In this document: positions 26,701 to 39,730 of the stretch, piece after piece
Position numbering within the stretch: position 1 is the stretch's first letter
How the letters are laid out: each line of letters starts with the position of its first letter
The notes under the pieces: generated by a model
Told to the model about the DNA's origin: nothing
Seen by the model: the letters and a program-made list of their open reading frames with translations, nothing else
Database searches by the model: none
Position numbers and translations under genes: made by a program
Assembly: GCA_013398955.1 (NCBI GenBank)
Contig: VWPU01004989.1
Span: forward strand, 310,001 to 374,000
Source: Callaeas wilsoni
Lineage: Eukaryota; Chordata; Aves; Passeriformes; Callaeidae
Direction of reading: 5' to 3'
Length of the DNA: 64,000 nucleotides

Positions 26701-27656
26701 AAACAAAGAAAATACAGAACAACTGAGTTTTATAATAGAGATTTCATTAATAACTTTTACATTATTTATTTAAAGAAAATAAACTTCTTTTTCTTTCCAG
26801 AACAGACGAAAACCACCAGAAATTTGAAGAGAAGTCTTCTTCGTTGGATTGAATTTATATTCCTGCAGACTATATTATTAAAAAAAAAATCTGACCAATT
26901 ATTTAGTAAGCACTCACGGCCTAAAGAACACTGGTTTTTAAACTGTTCTGTCTGTATTTCATCAGAGACAGTAAATTAGAACAGCTCCAAGGGCATCATT
27001 TGTGCTTCCACTGTGATCTCCACAAGAGTTTGATGGAAATGTAGCTGCCACTGCTCATGTAACTCCTTTCCCCATGGTGCGTGTTCTACAGACGAGGCAA
27101 AGGAAGAAATCAGTCAATAATCTTGCCTTGTGCTATTCCATAATGAGACTATTTGAGTTGCAACAGACCAAAGAGCTCCAAAACTGCTAGTGAATGCTGG
27201 AGGATAGGAATCACAAAGGTATTTCTGACATTGTTCTGGTCTGTTCTGCATATGGGGCATCAGGCAATCAAAAGTAGTGAAAACATTCCCAAAAGCACAT
27301 CTTTCATGCAAAATTTTTCAGTGCTACTTGTTTCATGCTTACCTCTTCATTAGAGAAACCATGATATGAACATAAAAAAATACAGGAACAGGAGGCTCAA
27401 TGGCCACCAGCCTTGCACCTACTGGATACATTAGCACACATCACTTCATGGGAACAGTTGTGCTTCTTGAAGACCATGCCAAACAGTTTAAAAACATATC
27501 ATCAATTTTTGATTTTTTTTTATTGTAAGGAGAAACATCTGAAAGGCCCAGACTCATTAGGCACTGAACCTTTTTCTCAGTACAGCTAATGTGCATTTTG
27601 TCAGTGTCACAGATAGAATGGAAGCTTCAGGCAAGGATTATTAGAGGAGTCGTCCT
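20796..27656. other. Unique-looking non-coding DNA with weak exon-like signals
   Basis: No recognised repeat apart from a T16 run. The plus-strand frame 24682-24996 is open for 104 codons, with ATG at 24754, and reads less biased than most. The minus-strand frame 25349-25774 is open for 141 codons with a hydrophobic stretch. Neither shows a known domain. A donor-like site after 25230 and a strong acceptor before 26801 are phase compatible (see findings). I do not annotate a gene. Confidence 0.5.
26037..26052. repeat. T16 homopolymer
   Basis: An uninterrupted run of 16 T, seen directly. No retroposon body was identified beside it. Confidence 0.85.
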
Positions 27657-28308
27657 GTTGAACCACAAGTTTCAGAAAGGACCCTCTTGCTTTCTAAACT
27701 CCTTCTCAGAGAGGAGTGTAGGTGCAACTGCGTTAAATCCTCGTCCTGGACTTATCTAAAGGATTGTATCGATGAAATTGAATCTTTGTGCAGCTTTGTC
27801 CTGCAGGACTAAGGACTGCAGACCAATATAGAAGAATTATTTATTTGAATTTATTATAATAATAATTAAACTAATTTAATCAGATGCACTTTCTACTCAA
27901 TATAGGTAGCTATAACTACTAGAACAGTGCACTATTTTTTAAGCAATATTGAGGCAACAATACTAGAACAAGCAAAATAATTAAGCAGAGATTGATGTTG
28001 CTCATCCACCCCAATAACCATAGGCAGAACTCTTTCACTCAGTTTGAGGAGTAACCTTGAGGGGTGTCCCACTCAAGGGAGGAATCTCCACACATTCATA
28101 GAACGGGTATGTTAGAAGATCCGGCCGTCAAAATTGAGACTGTGCTTTTATAGTACATAGTGATTGACTGTCACTCATGTTTCGAGGCTAGCCATCCCAA
28201 TTTGGCAGCTCTAGACAAGCTGTCAGTTCTATCATTTGTTGGTTCCTTCATAAGGAGCTTTGTCTGACACATCCTCACCCGTGCAACTTTCAGTTCTTCA
28301 CATCCTCA
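27657..28308 (-). mobile_element. Solo ERV LTR, avian type B
   Basis: Read on the minus strand this segment has the layout of a retroviral LTR. A TATA box (TATAAAAG, 28152-28145) is followed about 300 nt later by two polyadenylation signals AATAAA (27855-27850 and 27845-27840). After these comes a U5-like stretch containing GTCCAGGACGAGGATTTAAC and an end in GGTTCAACA. I recognise this as an avian ERV LTR found in many bird genomes. Ends are approximate (TG...CA at 28308 and 27657) and no target-site duplication is evident. No viral coding region is adjacent. Only one copy is in the window, so the call rests on structure plus memory. Confidence 0.6.
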
Positions 28309-31060
28309 GAATTTTTAACTTCTGGATTGATGAATCAGGCTGGTCTCAGCATTCTTTAACACCAAAAAGAAGCGATACTCCCCTTTTATACCCACCACTG
28401 ATAACTTTTGCAAACTGAGTAAAGTTCAAGCTGTTTTACCTCCCACTTAAAACATCCTACTACACTCAGCCAGAGTGAAGACTGACATAAACTTTCAGAT
28501 CATATCCATCTCAGGTATGCATTCAGAAATCTATTCTGTATTCTGAGATCTCCAGCCTACAAGTATTAATTTACAATTATAAACAGCCATTATCCATAGC
28601 TACTGGAAAGGCAAAGGCTGTTTTAAAAAAAAATAGAGAAAATAATTTTACAAAAGTGTATTCATGGTAAATTAGGGGCTCAGGCAAAGTTCTGATTAAA
28701 GTCAAAATACCCTTTATTTCTTTTTTTTCAAATGATTGCATTGGTATGTTCAGTTTATGTCAGGAATTGGTGCAAAAAAGGGAACATCTCATCTTGTGCA
28801 AAAGTGGAACAGAAGACAAAAGGACATTTTATAAATAGATATGATGAATACCATGGACAAAATAGAGATGTTAGCAAATCTAAGAAGCAAATAGAGGTGT
28901 AGAGAAAAAAGAGGTTAAAATATGGGAAGATAGAATTTAAAGTACAAACAAAGAAACATAAAAATGATTAACAGAGAATATTAAACTAAAAATACAAATC
29001 TGACAATTGAAGGAATAAGGTCACAAAGGAAGAATATAGAAAAGCTTGGACAAAAAAGTCATACTAAAATCTTACAGTAAGAGTTGTGTGCAAAATACAA
29101 TATTAATATTGCTGTAGAACAAACATAATTTAGATCTGGGTTGGGTTTTTTGCTTCTTTACTTACATGCTCATAGGTATTGATTATGCTTTTATCTTAAA
29201 CTAAAATTAAAAAGTAAAACAAATAACTGCTATTCTATATGTCATCTTCATTTTATTTTTTTACCAAAAAATGTCCCACTACAAATATCTGAGAAGAGTC
29301 ATCAAGGACTTCCTCAAGAAAGAGTCCTCTGCTCATAAAATAACCTATAAAATGTTTCCCAATCATAAAAATAACCTGTTATCATTTTGCCTTATTATTT
29401 TTCACTAATAGTGGGGGTTCTTTTATCAGATAACATTATTGTTTTAATTCCCAAATCAATATAATAGAGAAAATTGCATATCTGCCAATACAGAAGACAA
29501 AACAGACAGAGAAGTGTAACTTTGTGAGAGATGATAAATAGAAGTTTGGATAACAATGAAAGCAGGAACATTGGAGAAAAGGTGGAAAAAAAAGAACAAA
29601 TCATCCAACGGTTATAACTCTGAAAACAGCCTTAGTTATCCACTTAAATTTTCTGTTTATAACAAGAAAGCTTTATTTGTGATTAATTTGTTTCTCCTTG
29701 CCTTCAATAAAACTCTTCATCAGTGGCATATATCAAGGAATTTCTTCTGATACCAAGCTAATTGTTGGTACGGAATTTAAGAATTGTATGTACCTTGAGG
29801 CAGGAGAGGCAATGAAGAGAAGGTACATTTCATATTATATGTTTTAAAGTTTCTCAGCTAAGATGGGATACTTCTTGTGTAACAAGGAGTAACTCCACAG
29901 GAACTCCTTGTGCTGCATGAATGTTTCTGAGACAAAGGCATTCTGACAGTGAAATAAGGAAAGCACAATTCTCACAGTACCTCCAACATGGCATCCAAAT
30001 GATGAAAATAATGATCAGCAAATATAGTTTAGAAACAGCTACAAAAATATTCTTCAAATTAAATAAAGGTCTCATTTCCTGTTTGCCTGGAAATGGAACA
30101 AGAATATATTTCACAAATAAAGAATTTAGAGTTATAAAATTTCAACACTTATCTTATAGGCATGTTGTGTGTTGTATTAAATAGATTGTATTTAAATGCA
30201 ACCTCAAAACCAGATAAGTACCCTATAAAGCCTTTTAAAAGATTTTTATTTTCTTACAATTTTTTTTAAAGGTTTAAATGTTTTTTACACAGATACTTAA
30301 GAGCTGCCCAGGCAAGCAATAGCAGTTCCAATTTCTAAGTCAGAATAGCAAATGCTGTGTAATCAGATACAAATCTGATAATAGGATTTTCGGCTTAGGT
30401 CCATTATATTCCAAACAGTAAACGTACAAAAAGTGGTAGATGATGGAGGGAGTGGAGGATTTTTCATCCACAGCCTCTATGTCAGAGTGCTGTGATAACT
30501 GAATGAAGTTGTGAGTTATTATCTAACCATTATATCCTATTCTGACTTATTGACAAAGGCAGCCACAGTCAACTTCATTCACTTTTTATTTCTCTTTTTT
30601 CACATTAAATTGAAAGTAAGTAAGTGCATGGATAGGGAGAAAATAGAGAAGTACATTACCATGGACAGTACAGCTAGAGAGGGTAAGGAGAGTAATAGCA
30701 ATTCAGGGAAATAATCTTCCTGAAGACATATAAAATGACAATAAAATACCTAATGTCCAATATATATGGAATTTCATAAATATATTAGAAAATATATTGC
30801 CAAGTGTGATAAGCAAATGTTGTGTGTCCTGAGAAGTAAGAGGGAAATTTAAGGAAAAATTTAAAGAGAAGGCTATTAACGACAGTCAGATGTCAAGAGA
30901 CTACTTCAGAGGCCGTCTTCTGTCAAATAAACATCTGTCCACTTTTTAACTTTTTCTATGAGGTAACAAATCTGTTACTGGAACTAAGTAGCATCTATCT
31001 AACAAGATATTCATGGTGAAAATGATAATAGTTTCTGTTATCCCTTCTATTTCCCACGTT
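28309..31060. other. Unique-looking non-coding DNA
   Basis: AT-rich with no gene or repeat that I can support. It includes purine-rich stretches around 28840-29060. Confidence 0.6.
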
Positions 31061-31139
31061 CGTTCTTTTATTCTTTTGTTGGTGTTCGGTTTTGGTTTTT
31101 TGGTTTGTTGTGGTTTTGTTGGGTTTTGGGGGTTTTTTT
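31061..31139. repeat. G/T-rich low-complexity tract
   Basis: T runs broken by GG, GGG and GGGGG (GTTGGGTTTTGGGGG near 31118). In composition it is the complement of the A/C tracts at 13798 and 37517. Two-tetrad G-quadruplex folding is conceivable on the plus strand. Confidence 0.8.
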
Positions 31140-34100
31140 CCCTAAATATCTGTATCACTTTCAATAATCTAAATTATTTATGTAAACCTACATCATTTTG
31201 AACTGAAAGGTAAAAATTAACCTAAACAAGGATGAGATAAAATAAATCTCAAAACTTGTGTAGATGTCTGAATTGAGATTGCTGGTTCAGATTACACTGC
31301 CAGATTACCTGATTGATGTTTATATTGCTAAAATTAAAAGGGAAAAAACACAATCTCAAATCCTCCTACCACCGTAAACAGTTCCCTGTAGTCTGTGTAC
31401 TCAGGACATGGATCTGTGACATTTACTCCTGCAATAATCCCTAAAATTGCTATCACAACATACTTTTTACTTCCGACCCTCTGCAAAAGGTACTTTGGAG
31501 TGGTGGTGTTTAGCAGTTTACCAAGGAATTGTTTACACCAAAGGAATGTAATTATAATTTGCAACACAGGTGGGTCATGTCTGAATTGTATTACTGGCTA
31601 AATCAGCATCATGGATACTAAAGGACTGAGGTCCACACTGAGGTACTTCAGGATGTTTTACTTGAGACTTTTTTTTAGTGTGGTCCTCTGCACTGAACTG
31701 GCCTTAGTGGCTTGCGTGCTGAAAAATGAGCTTCGACCTGATTAACCAGAAAGGCATTCAAAATTCTAATCATTTACAGTCTGCAATCTCAGTAAGAGGA
31801 TTGCATCAGAACTCCAGAATTTTGTGACATTAAGGTCTCCTTTCACAAATAGGAGCTCTGCAACTTTGACATCTTGAGCTTGGAGCTAGCAGCACACTCG
31901 GCAGTGCTCATCATGCAACAGGAGGTGCACAACACAGGGCAGCCCTTAGCTTTGTGTGCTGAGGCTTGGACTTTGAGCTCACTCCTCTAAAGACTCAGGA
32001 TCCCACACACGGCTAGGATTTAGCAGGCCTGGACTGGGGTCTTAAAACTCTGTTCTTCGAGGTATATAAATTCCCAGCTCCATGCACACATACTGCTGTC
32101 CCTTGCTTTGGGGCATTTGCTATGAATTTGAGGCAGCCTATTAAGTCTTTGAGGATTTGGTGCCTGATAAGACATTACTCAAGAAGCTCCATTCTTTTCT
32201 TTCCTTTTTCTTCTTTTTTCTAATATGCTTTTAATGTCTCAATTTTTTTTGTGGCTGAAAAGACTAATTTTCCTTAAGAATGAGAATAAAAAATTTTTCA
32301 AAGTCTAATTTTCCTGCAACACAGAAATTAAATTTCACCCTCTGCAGGGTGTTTAATTGGTAATTGCAAGCCAAAGGCACAGGCATCTGTCTCATTCTTC
32401 GCAGTAGCAGCTCTACGTGCACTTACCTATATCTCACACACCCACCTACCAGAGACTAATGGATACTCAAGAAATTATGTGTGATCTTAAAGACATTTTC
32501 CACAAACAGTGCAAGGACAGAGCAAGCCTAGCTTGAAAGGAACACGAAGAAACTGGGAAGCTTCACTTCTTTTTCTATGGAAATTAAAAGCTACAGAGCA
32601 TGAGTAAAGGGAAGCAACAACTCACAGGGAAATTAAGTTCTTAGAAGAAATAATATAAAAGCTATTATTTTAGGCCCAGCAAAGCATGTATAAGAATGTA
32701 TTAAGTAGGAATGATGTTTTTCAAACTTATTTCCTGTTGACAAAGTTTGTCAGCAGATCAAGGGTTCCCTAGATGAATTCATTTATTAAAATAATATTTC
32801 ATACAACTATGTTCTGCCCTGTGGATTGATTACCAACATCACATTTTGAATATCTCATATCTCCACAGAGAAGGCTTAATTGGATATATCAGTCATTTGG
32901 TACATTCTTCTTTCCTGTCTAGATTATTTTCGCTTTTCAGCAGACAATTTATAGTGAATGTGAATAAATTCAGAGAAGGCTTGAAATCAAAGTCAGTATT
33001 GAGAATGAATGAGAACAAAAGGTAATATCTCTATACTGAGAAAGAGAGAGACACATACATTGATAATAATAACATTCATGCACGCAGCCCCAGATCCCTA
33101 ATATTTCCTTCCTGTTGGCACAGCCTGCTTCTTATGCTGCCTTGAAACTGTCCTAAAGTACTCATGGATTTTCTACAATCAGCTGCATAGAGTCAGCCTC
33201 TCCCCCTAGCACTCAGTAGCCATAAACCACTAGTTTGATTCAAACCAAATCAGTCTCTCAAATGCGCTTATTCAGGCAGGATGGCTAGTACGAAATTTAA
33301 CAGTATGTACCACTGGTTAGACTACATATACGACCATGAGGTCTGGACTAGGAAAGCAACCAGAGAGAAAACAATAATCTGTTTTTTTCAACTATTTAAT
33401 GTCTGAAGTAAATGGTGTGCTGAAAAGGATTATCCAACAAACGTAATAAACTTCCAGTTGAGAAAAAATCTGTATTCCAGGCTTGTGTATTTAACTTACA
33501 CTAAAGCAAAAACAGATGCACTCCACAGTCTTACATGCTTTCTTAATGACAGACAACCCGTCATTGCACTTGAAGAGCAGTAATCCTTCTGCTCCCCTAG
33601 AAGGTGTCTGCCTTCTAACGAAGCTCCTCTCATGGTGTAAGAAGAAATAACACTCATTTCTAGCCTTCTTTGTAAGTACTTTTTTATTCATCAGGGTTGG
33701 TGTTACAGCACCTTGGTGGAATGGAAATCACCGTTAATTAAGTTAATTAAGGTTCTGGAGGCTCAAGGCATCTACATCCTTCTAAACATTCTTTTGCCTG
33801 GCAGTATGTAAAATGTCAGCATCCCAATTAATATTTAGTTTGTAGATGGAATTTTAAGGTACAGTTACAAGAATGATGTAAGAGAACTATGCCAAATAAT
33901 CAAGTTGTGCAGACCTTAAAAATATGCTTAATGGAACTTGTTACTGTCAGCCTTATACATCTGAACTTTGACATTCAACTATTATGTGCAAGCTTCATAA
34001 GGGACTTGCATCACAATTTGAAAGAACTCGGGCAACATTTTGTATGAAGCATAAATGAATCACCAGTAATGACAACCATAATGAAATAAACCATAATTAT

Positions 34101-37100
34101 ATTAGACACTACTAATGAGGTCAGTGGCGATTATGAACTGCTATGGTGAACCCAAAGAGCAGATTGAATCAGATCTTAACAGGTGAGTGTCATCATCCAG
34201 CTGTCACACAGGTCAGTTCTTGGCTTTGCTGGTGGCAGTAAAAGACAATTTCACCCGGCCCTTAGACTTTTTATTAAGGTTGGAACTGCACTTATTTCCT
34301 TAGAATACCCTTATGGAAAGTGAATAACTACCTTTTGAGGTCTTCCAGCCATAAAATCCTTGTTGATTCATTAATGTTTTCCTGATTTACAAAGCACCGC
34401 AGAGGTTTGATCCCCTCAGAATCAATACTTCATTCACACCTCTGACAGCAAAAGTCTATTGGTCTTCCAGGAAGATAGAAGGGCTGCCATGAAAAGCCTT
34501 AAAACACCTCAGCCTGACCCTGTCTGAGGTATTTACATGGACTGAGAAAAGCACATATAACCACAGAGAAACACCTAACCCTGTGATTAAAATCTTGTTC
34601 TAAATGAAAACAACTAGCTTCTGCACAATTTTTACAGTGTGATCTGCTGCAGGATAAGATGAAGATAAACTCTGTATTAGGATGTTTATTTTCTAATCAG
34701 TTAAGAGAAGTGGAAATATTTATGGTCCCTTTTAGTATCCGACAGCTGAGCACACCCTACCTGCGCAAAATGAAAATGAGGACACATCGATCAAGTTCTT
34801 TGCTTGAAAACCGGATTTTCAAGCCTTGTAGTCTAAGTAGAGCCTTAGCAGATTCATTCCAGCATCGTTACTATCGACAGTGAAGTGGATTAAGTTTTTC
34901 TGGCAACAGTCAAGGATATTTTGCTTTCCCCACTAATCAGCCACTCCTCCTTTCACTGCGAAGCTCTCCCAAATCTGCAGGGTGATTTGGCACTCAGCTC
35001 ACTTCTGCTAAGGGAGTTAAGAGCACAGGTCCAATCCCCGACTTAAAAGCTGCTGAAGGGCTTACACAGGCTCTGGAGTGATCCTAAGCCCAGGACTGAA
35101 TTTCATTAAAGGCTGTTGACAACCACCAGGTTCCAATTTGTAGTAGATTGGGAAGAAAATGCTATTCATTCTAAAAATATATACTAAACCTTAATACAAG
35201 TAAAATCAAACACAAATACACACAATATAGTTGTCTTTTATTGGATTTGTTTTAGATATATTGATTTAAGATATTATGCTATATTTATATATATATGTAT
35301 ATCATAATGTTAAAGACACATGGGTTTGTTAGGATATATAAAATTATGATTATAACCTCTTCATTTCAAATCTGCAAAATATTTTTAGATCTTAACTTTT
35401 TGGAAAGCTTAGCTAAAGACTTAAGGTTTTGTACTGCTTAGATACATACTAGAGAACAAGTCCTTGCAATTGGAGTTTGGGATTTATTTATTTGTTAGGG
35501 GAATGTTGGAAAATTACATGCACTAAATTCTTATAAATGGATAAATAGAAGTTCAAAGATGCTAATCTATCTGCTTCAGCTCATAAATAGGATTTTCCTG
35601 TGCATTCAAAGCAGAAAGACAGAACCCAGAATCACAGGTTAAGCAGTGTGTCAACAATGCAACCTCTTAATTCCTCCACACATACAAGATATGCTACTAC
35701 AAAAATAAGCACAGTATTAGGTATAATAGAGACACAGAGAAAGTCTTTAAACAAATTCTTTACCCAAAAACCCATACAGACCAAACCAGAGGCCCGTTTC
35801 CAAAGAAATAGAGAGGGTTGCTAGATGAATGTTATTTGACTATATTACAGACAAATAGAAAGAAATTAAAATCCTCAAAAAACTGAATTAGGATCAGTGT
35901 GTAATGTTTATCACCCTGAATACATAGAGCTAATGAAAAAGAATCTTGCATCAAAATGTCTGATTTAAAAAATATAACTATAACCACTCTTTCCAGTATT
36001 CTGAACCAAGTCACATATACTGATGCAGAGTAACTAAAAACTTACGGACTGGCTACATGACGACACCATGTTGTTAGAGTCATCCTCCAAGTATCAATGA
36101 TCTGCATTAGGTAAGGGAGATAGAAGCCTGAAGCTCAGCAGTAATGCAGCCCATGAGAGCCAGACCAAGTTCCTTAGCAGAGGTGCAGTATTGTTTTGGA
36201 ATCACGCTTTGAATTTTTACTGTCCCAACAGATGAAGATCGTGTCTACAGCTGAGTACCTGGAATTTTATGCTCAAGTATCTCAAACATTCAGTATGGTT
36301 TTGTTGAGCTCACTAGTTCTTTCTCTCTCTATCCCACCCCTCTTCTCCCTTCTCCTCTTTTTTCCCTGTCACTTCTTTCTTATACTGCAGTTAAAAGGAG
36401 CAGGGAAAAACAAAACAAAACAAAACAAAACAGATTTCAGTTTGGCTTATTACATCTGCTTCAACCTTTAAGCCAGCTCATTGAGGCTCACATCATTATG
36501 AACTCAATTTCTGCCACAGTGCTTAATACACACACCCACATTACCTCTCCAACATCTTGTTTAAATTTGCATCGTTCTAAAGGGTACCTTCCAGACTATA
36601 GATATTCTCCTCATTATGCCCTTTTCCATATTTCACTGATACCTGTTCTCATAAGCGACTATTTAAAGGGATTTTGGTTAACAATTCCCGATTCACCACA
36701 GCACACACCTAATCATATTTGAAGAATGTTCTAATTTATGGAAAAACTCAGCACATAATAAAGGTAAAATGTCAAAGATGACAATATACAGCTTTTGTCT
36801 AGAGTTATCATTCCATAGTTAGACAGGGGGCTCTCGGGGAAAACAGTGTTTATTTGAATTCTAATAGAAGAAGAATACTTTTTTGAAACCTGCCACTATT
36901 GCATTGTAAAGTAAGGCATGCCTAAATAGACTCTTTTCAGCATTTCTCAAACACCTTTAAATTACCATATCCATTTAATTTTCTCAACTGAAAATCCAGT
37001 AGCATAGCAATGTATAGCTTGGGGTTGACACACTGGGATGTTCAGCAAAGAAGATAAGAGCAGTGTGGCAATACGGTTCCATTGCATCACTCAGAGAGGT

Positions 37101-37516
37101 TTTAGCAGGCAAGATAGACTCTTACTCTTCTAAATGGTCAGACCCCAGTGAGCTGTGATAGGGCTGACTACAGCACATTGCTCCTTTTTGGAAAAGGGGA
37201 GGAAGAACGAGACAGGGAATGCTGGTTACATCTGCATCCTTCTGATTGGCATATCTGAAATAAAATGAATTGATTGTGTTAAATATTTCATTTTTTGAAA
37301 AGGCTGAGTAAAGAATATTCAAATGCAAAAGTATGCAAACTGTGTAGGCAAGGTACTATCTATATAGCAACAGTACCAGAGAGTTTAAAATTACATTCAT
37401 TCCTGTGAGAAAGAAACTAGAATACTGAAATTCAGTATTGCTCTTGGAAATACCGGATCAGTAAGGGTCCAAAAATGCTTACTCCAGATATTTTTAGTGC
37501 TGTTTTGTCCTCTATG
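31140..37516. other. Unique-looking DNA with candidate conserved elements
   Basis: No gene or interspersed repeat is supported. The stretch at 33726-34300 is rich in TAAT/ATTA and TTAATTAA motifs and looks like a conserved non-coding element. A perfect donor consensus CAG|GTGAGT lies at 34180-34188. An AT-rich dinucleotide-like patch lies at 35270-35345. Confidence 0.5.
36406..36431 (+). repeat. (AAAAC)n microsatellite
   Basis: About five tandem AAAAC units, seen directly. Confidence 0.85.
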
Positions 37517-37612
37517 GAAAAAACAAACAAACAACACCAAACAACCCCAAACAAAACAAAAAAACCCAAAACCCACCCAAAACAACCACACACAATCCCA
37601 CCCCCCACACGC
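37517..37612 (+). repeat. A/C-rich low-complexity tract
   Basis: A runs interrupted by CCCC (37545-37548), CCC (37565-37567, 37572-37574, 37576-37578, 37597-37599) and C6 (37601-37606). The minus strand therefore has at least six G runs of three or more, with loops of 1 and 4 nt in its core and longer loops outside. Confidence 0.85.
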
Positions 37613-39600
37613 ATAATAGACAGCTCTTTTGTGTTCCTGCAATTCTTCAGGTGTAATTGCAACATGCTATTACTGGTTATTGATCTACTTCCATGTCGCA
37701 TGCTGCTGTTCCTCATGCAAATAGGTAAAGCAATCTTGCGATAAGAAGCTACATCTCAATAGGATGGGTCTTGGGAATTATTTAGCATCTAATTTTTTTC
37801 CCAGTGCAAATCTTGCAGCATAGCAGAGTGCAATTCCAAGGAAGATTCAGAGAATGATTCAGAGAAAAGACTTGGTGTCTGTCCCTTGCCCACCGAGCAG
37901 CAAGCTGAGTTCTCACCAGGTCTTCACTCGCAGGATGTTACTAACCTAAAGGGACAACCCAGTGATGTGTGCAGGAACAAAATATTCTAAGGACATTTCA
38001 CAATTTAATAACGCTCTGGAGTATGACTGTCGGAAGTCATTTGTGACCTCCAGCATGATGTTACTAATACATAGTTAAGTTCAGGTGCTGACTGAAACTA
38101 ACACAATTTTCTCATTAAATTTTTAATTTTAATCCCCTGCTTTTCACAGGTTTCCCAAAGGTTGTATTATAAAACAAGGGACTACCTAACCCCTGAAAAA
38201 TTATCCCCTAAGTTTTATTAATTGCAATTTATTCAGGGTACCCTTCTTCTTGAACCAGGATCATACTGTGTTACACACCGGAAAAAAAGAAACTAAAAGA
38301 CAGTCACTGTCTTTGCATCAACTAAATATAAGAGATAAATATTAATGTAAACTGGCAGAGATATCACAGGAAACAATGAGATATTATTGGTCAGGACATT
38401 AGGGGATGATCTCTGTATAACATCTTAAAATGCCATACTTTTAAAAGTATCCTTAGGCCTTATTGGCAAGAGCATTTTTAGGGTTAGTAGTCAATCTGAA
38501 AAAGATCAAGAGTGGAAACTGCAGAGACCAATAAATACACAGGTTTACAGAACTTAGTGGATAATGACTGAACATATTGCTTGGTGCTCAGTAGAAATCA
38601 GCGGGCGATTTAGTATTCAAACTCTATGACTGGTCACCAAAATCTCATTATATGGCTTCTTTTTTAATTAGAGCTTTCTAATCAGAAGACATGATGAGCT
38701 CACCAGGACTTTTGATTTTTTAAAGAATAAGTGTAAGTAGGTAGAATAGCAGATCTAGTGAATGCAATTAGACACTCAAAGTTTCCTTTTATATTTTTTT
38801 AAATCAGGAAGGTATTTTAGTGAGGTATATAGACATCAGATTTTTCCAGCATGAACAAAAAAAGAAAGTTTAAGCTCACTAGAAACTAGTTCTACTGACT
38901 TCATGTAGCACGTAGTATTCTACTTTCTCCTGCCACATTCGTGAAAAGTAATTGCATTTTCATATACATGCAAAATTCTTTTCACCACATTTGATTTCCA
39001 TTTATTCTGCCTACACACCATACCTTTCTGAGAAATAGTACACTCACAGAGCATTTTATCAAGCAAGAATATAGGCCCTTCTGTAGCTGAACAGGCCTGC
39101 CCATACAGCATTATACAATTCAGTCAATGTTATCCTCACTGATTCAGCTCTTTCATCCATTTTATCCTTTACCTAAAATTATCATCACAGAAGAAAAACA
39201 GAATTTACACATAGTAGTTATTCAAAGAAGAGACTGCAGATTTGGGGAGAACTGTTCATCATGATCTTCCAGGAACTTTAACTGATGTAAGCACTAATGG
39301 AATCAGGAGTCTAAATAACAGCTTTTGAATTGACCTAGGAAGACTTAATGGACAATCTCTCTCCTGCAATAAATAACAGAGAGACAAAAAAGCTTCACAA
39401 ACATCAGAGGAAGCATACACACAGCAAGGAGAGGAAACATTCACTTACTTCAAGAAATAGAAAGATTGATTTTTTCATGTGACTTTACATACCTAATATG
39501 CACTCAGAAATATTAAAAATTAGGTATTAATATGTAAAGAGCATATTGAAATAAATGAGGGTATAAAAACACTCTCAGATCTGAAATATTTTCTTACCTA
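37613..39600. other. Unique-looking non-coding DNA
   Basis: No repeat recognised and no open frame of note. Confidence 0.6.
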
Positions 39601-39730
39601 GACTCAGAGAATGGCTTGGGTTGGAAGGGACCTTAATCAACAGCTAGTTCCAACCCCACCTGCCATGGGCAGGAACACCTTCCGGTAGCCCAGGTTTGTC
39701 AAACTCCCATCCAACCCACCTGATTCAAAA
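39601..39730 (-). mobile_element. CR1 LINE 3'-end fragment
   Basis: AGAATGGCTTGGGTTGGAAG, GGACCTTAATCAACAGCTAG, TTCCAACCCCACCTGCCATG and GGCAGGAACACCTTCC followed by CCCATCCAACCC are the reverse complement of the CR1 3' UTR. It is of the same type as the plus-strand copy at 45978-46241. The element's 3' end faces the start of the window. Confidence 0.9.

Noticed and set aside
38475..38490. Telomere-like TTAGGGTTAG
   Set aside because: Fewer than two hexamer units; expected by chance.
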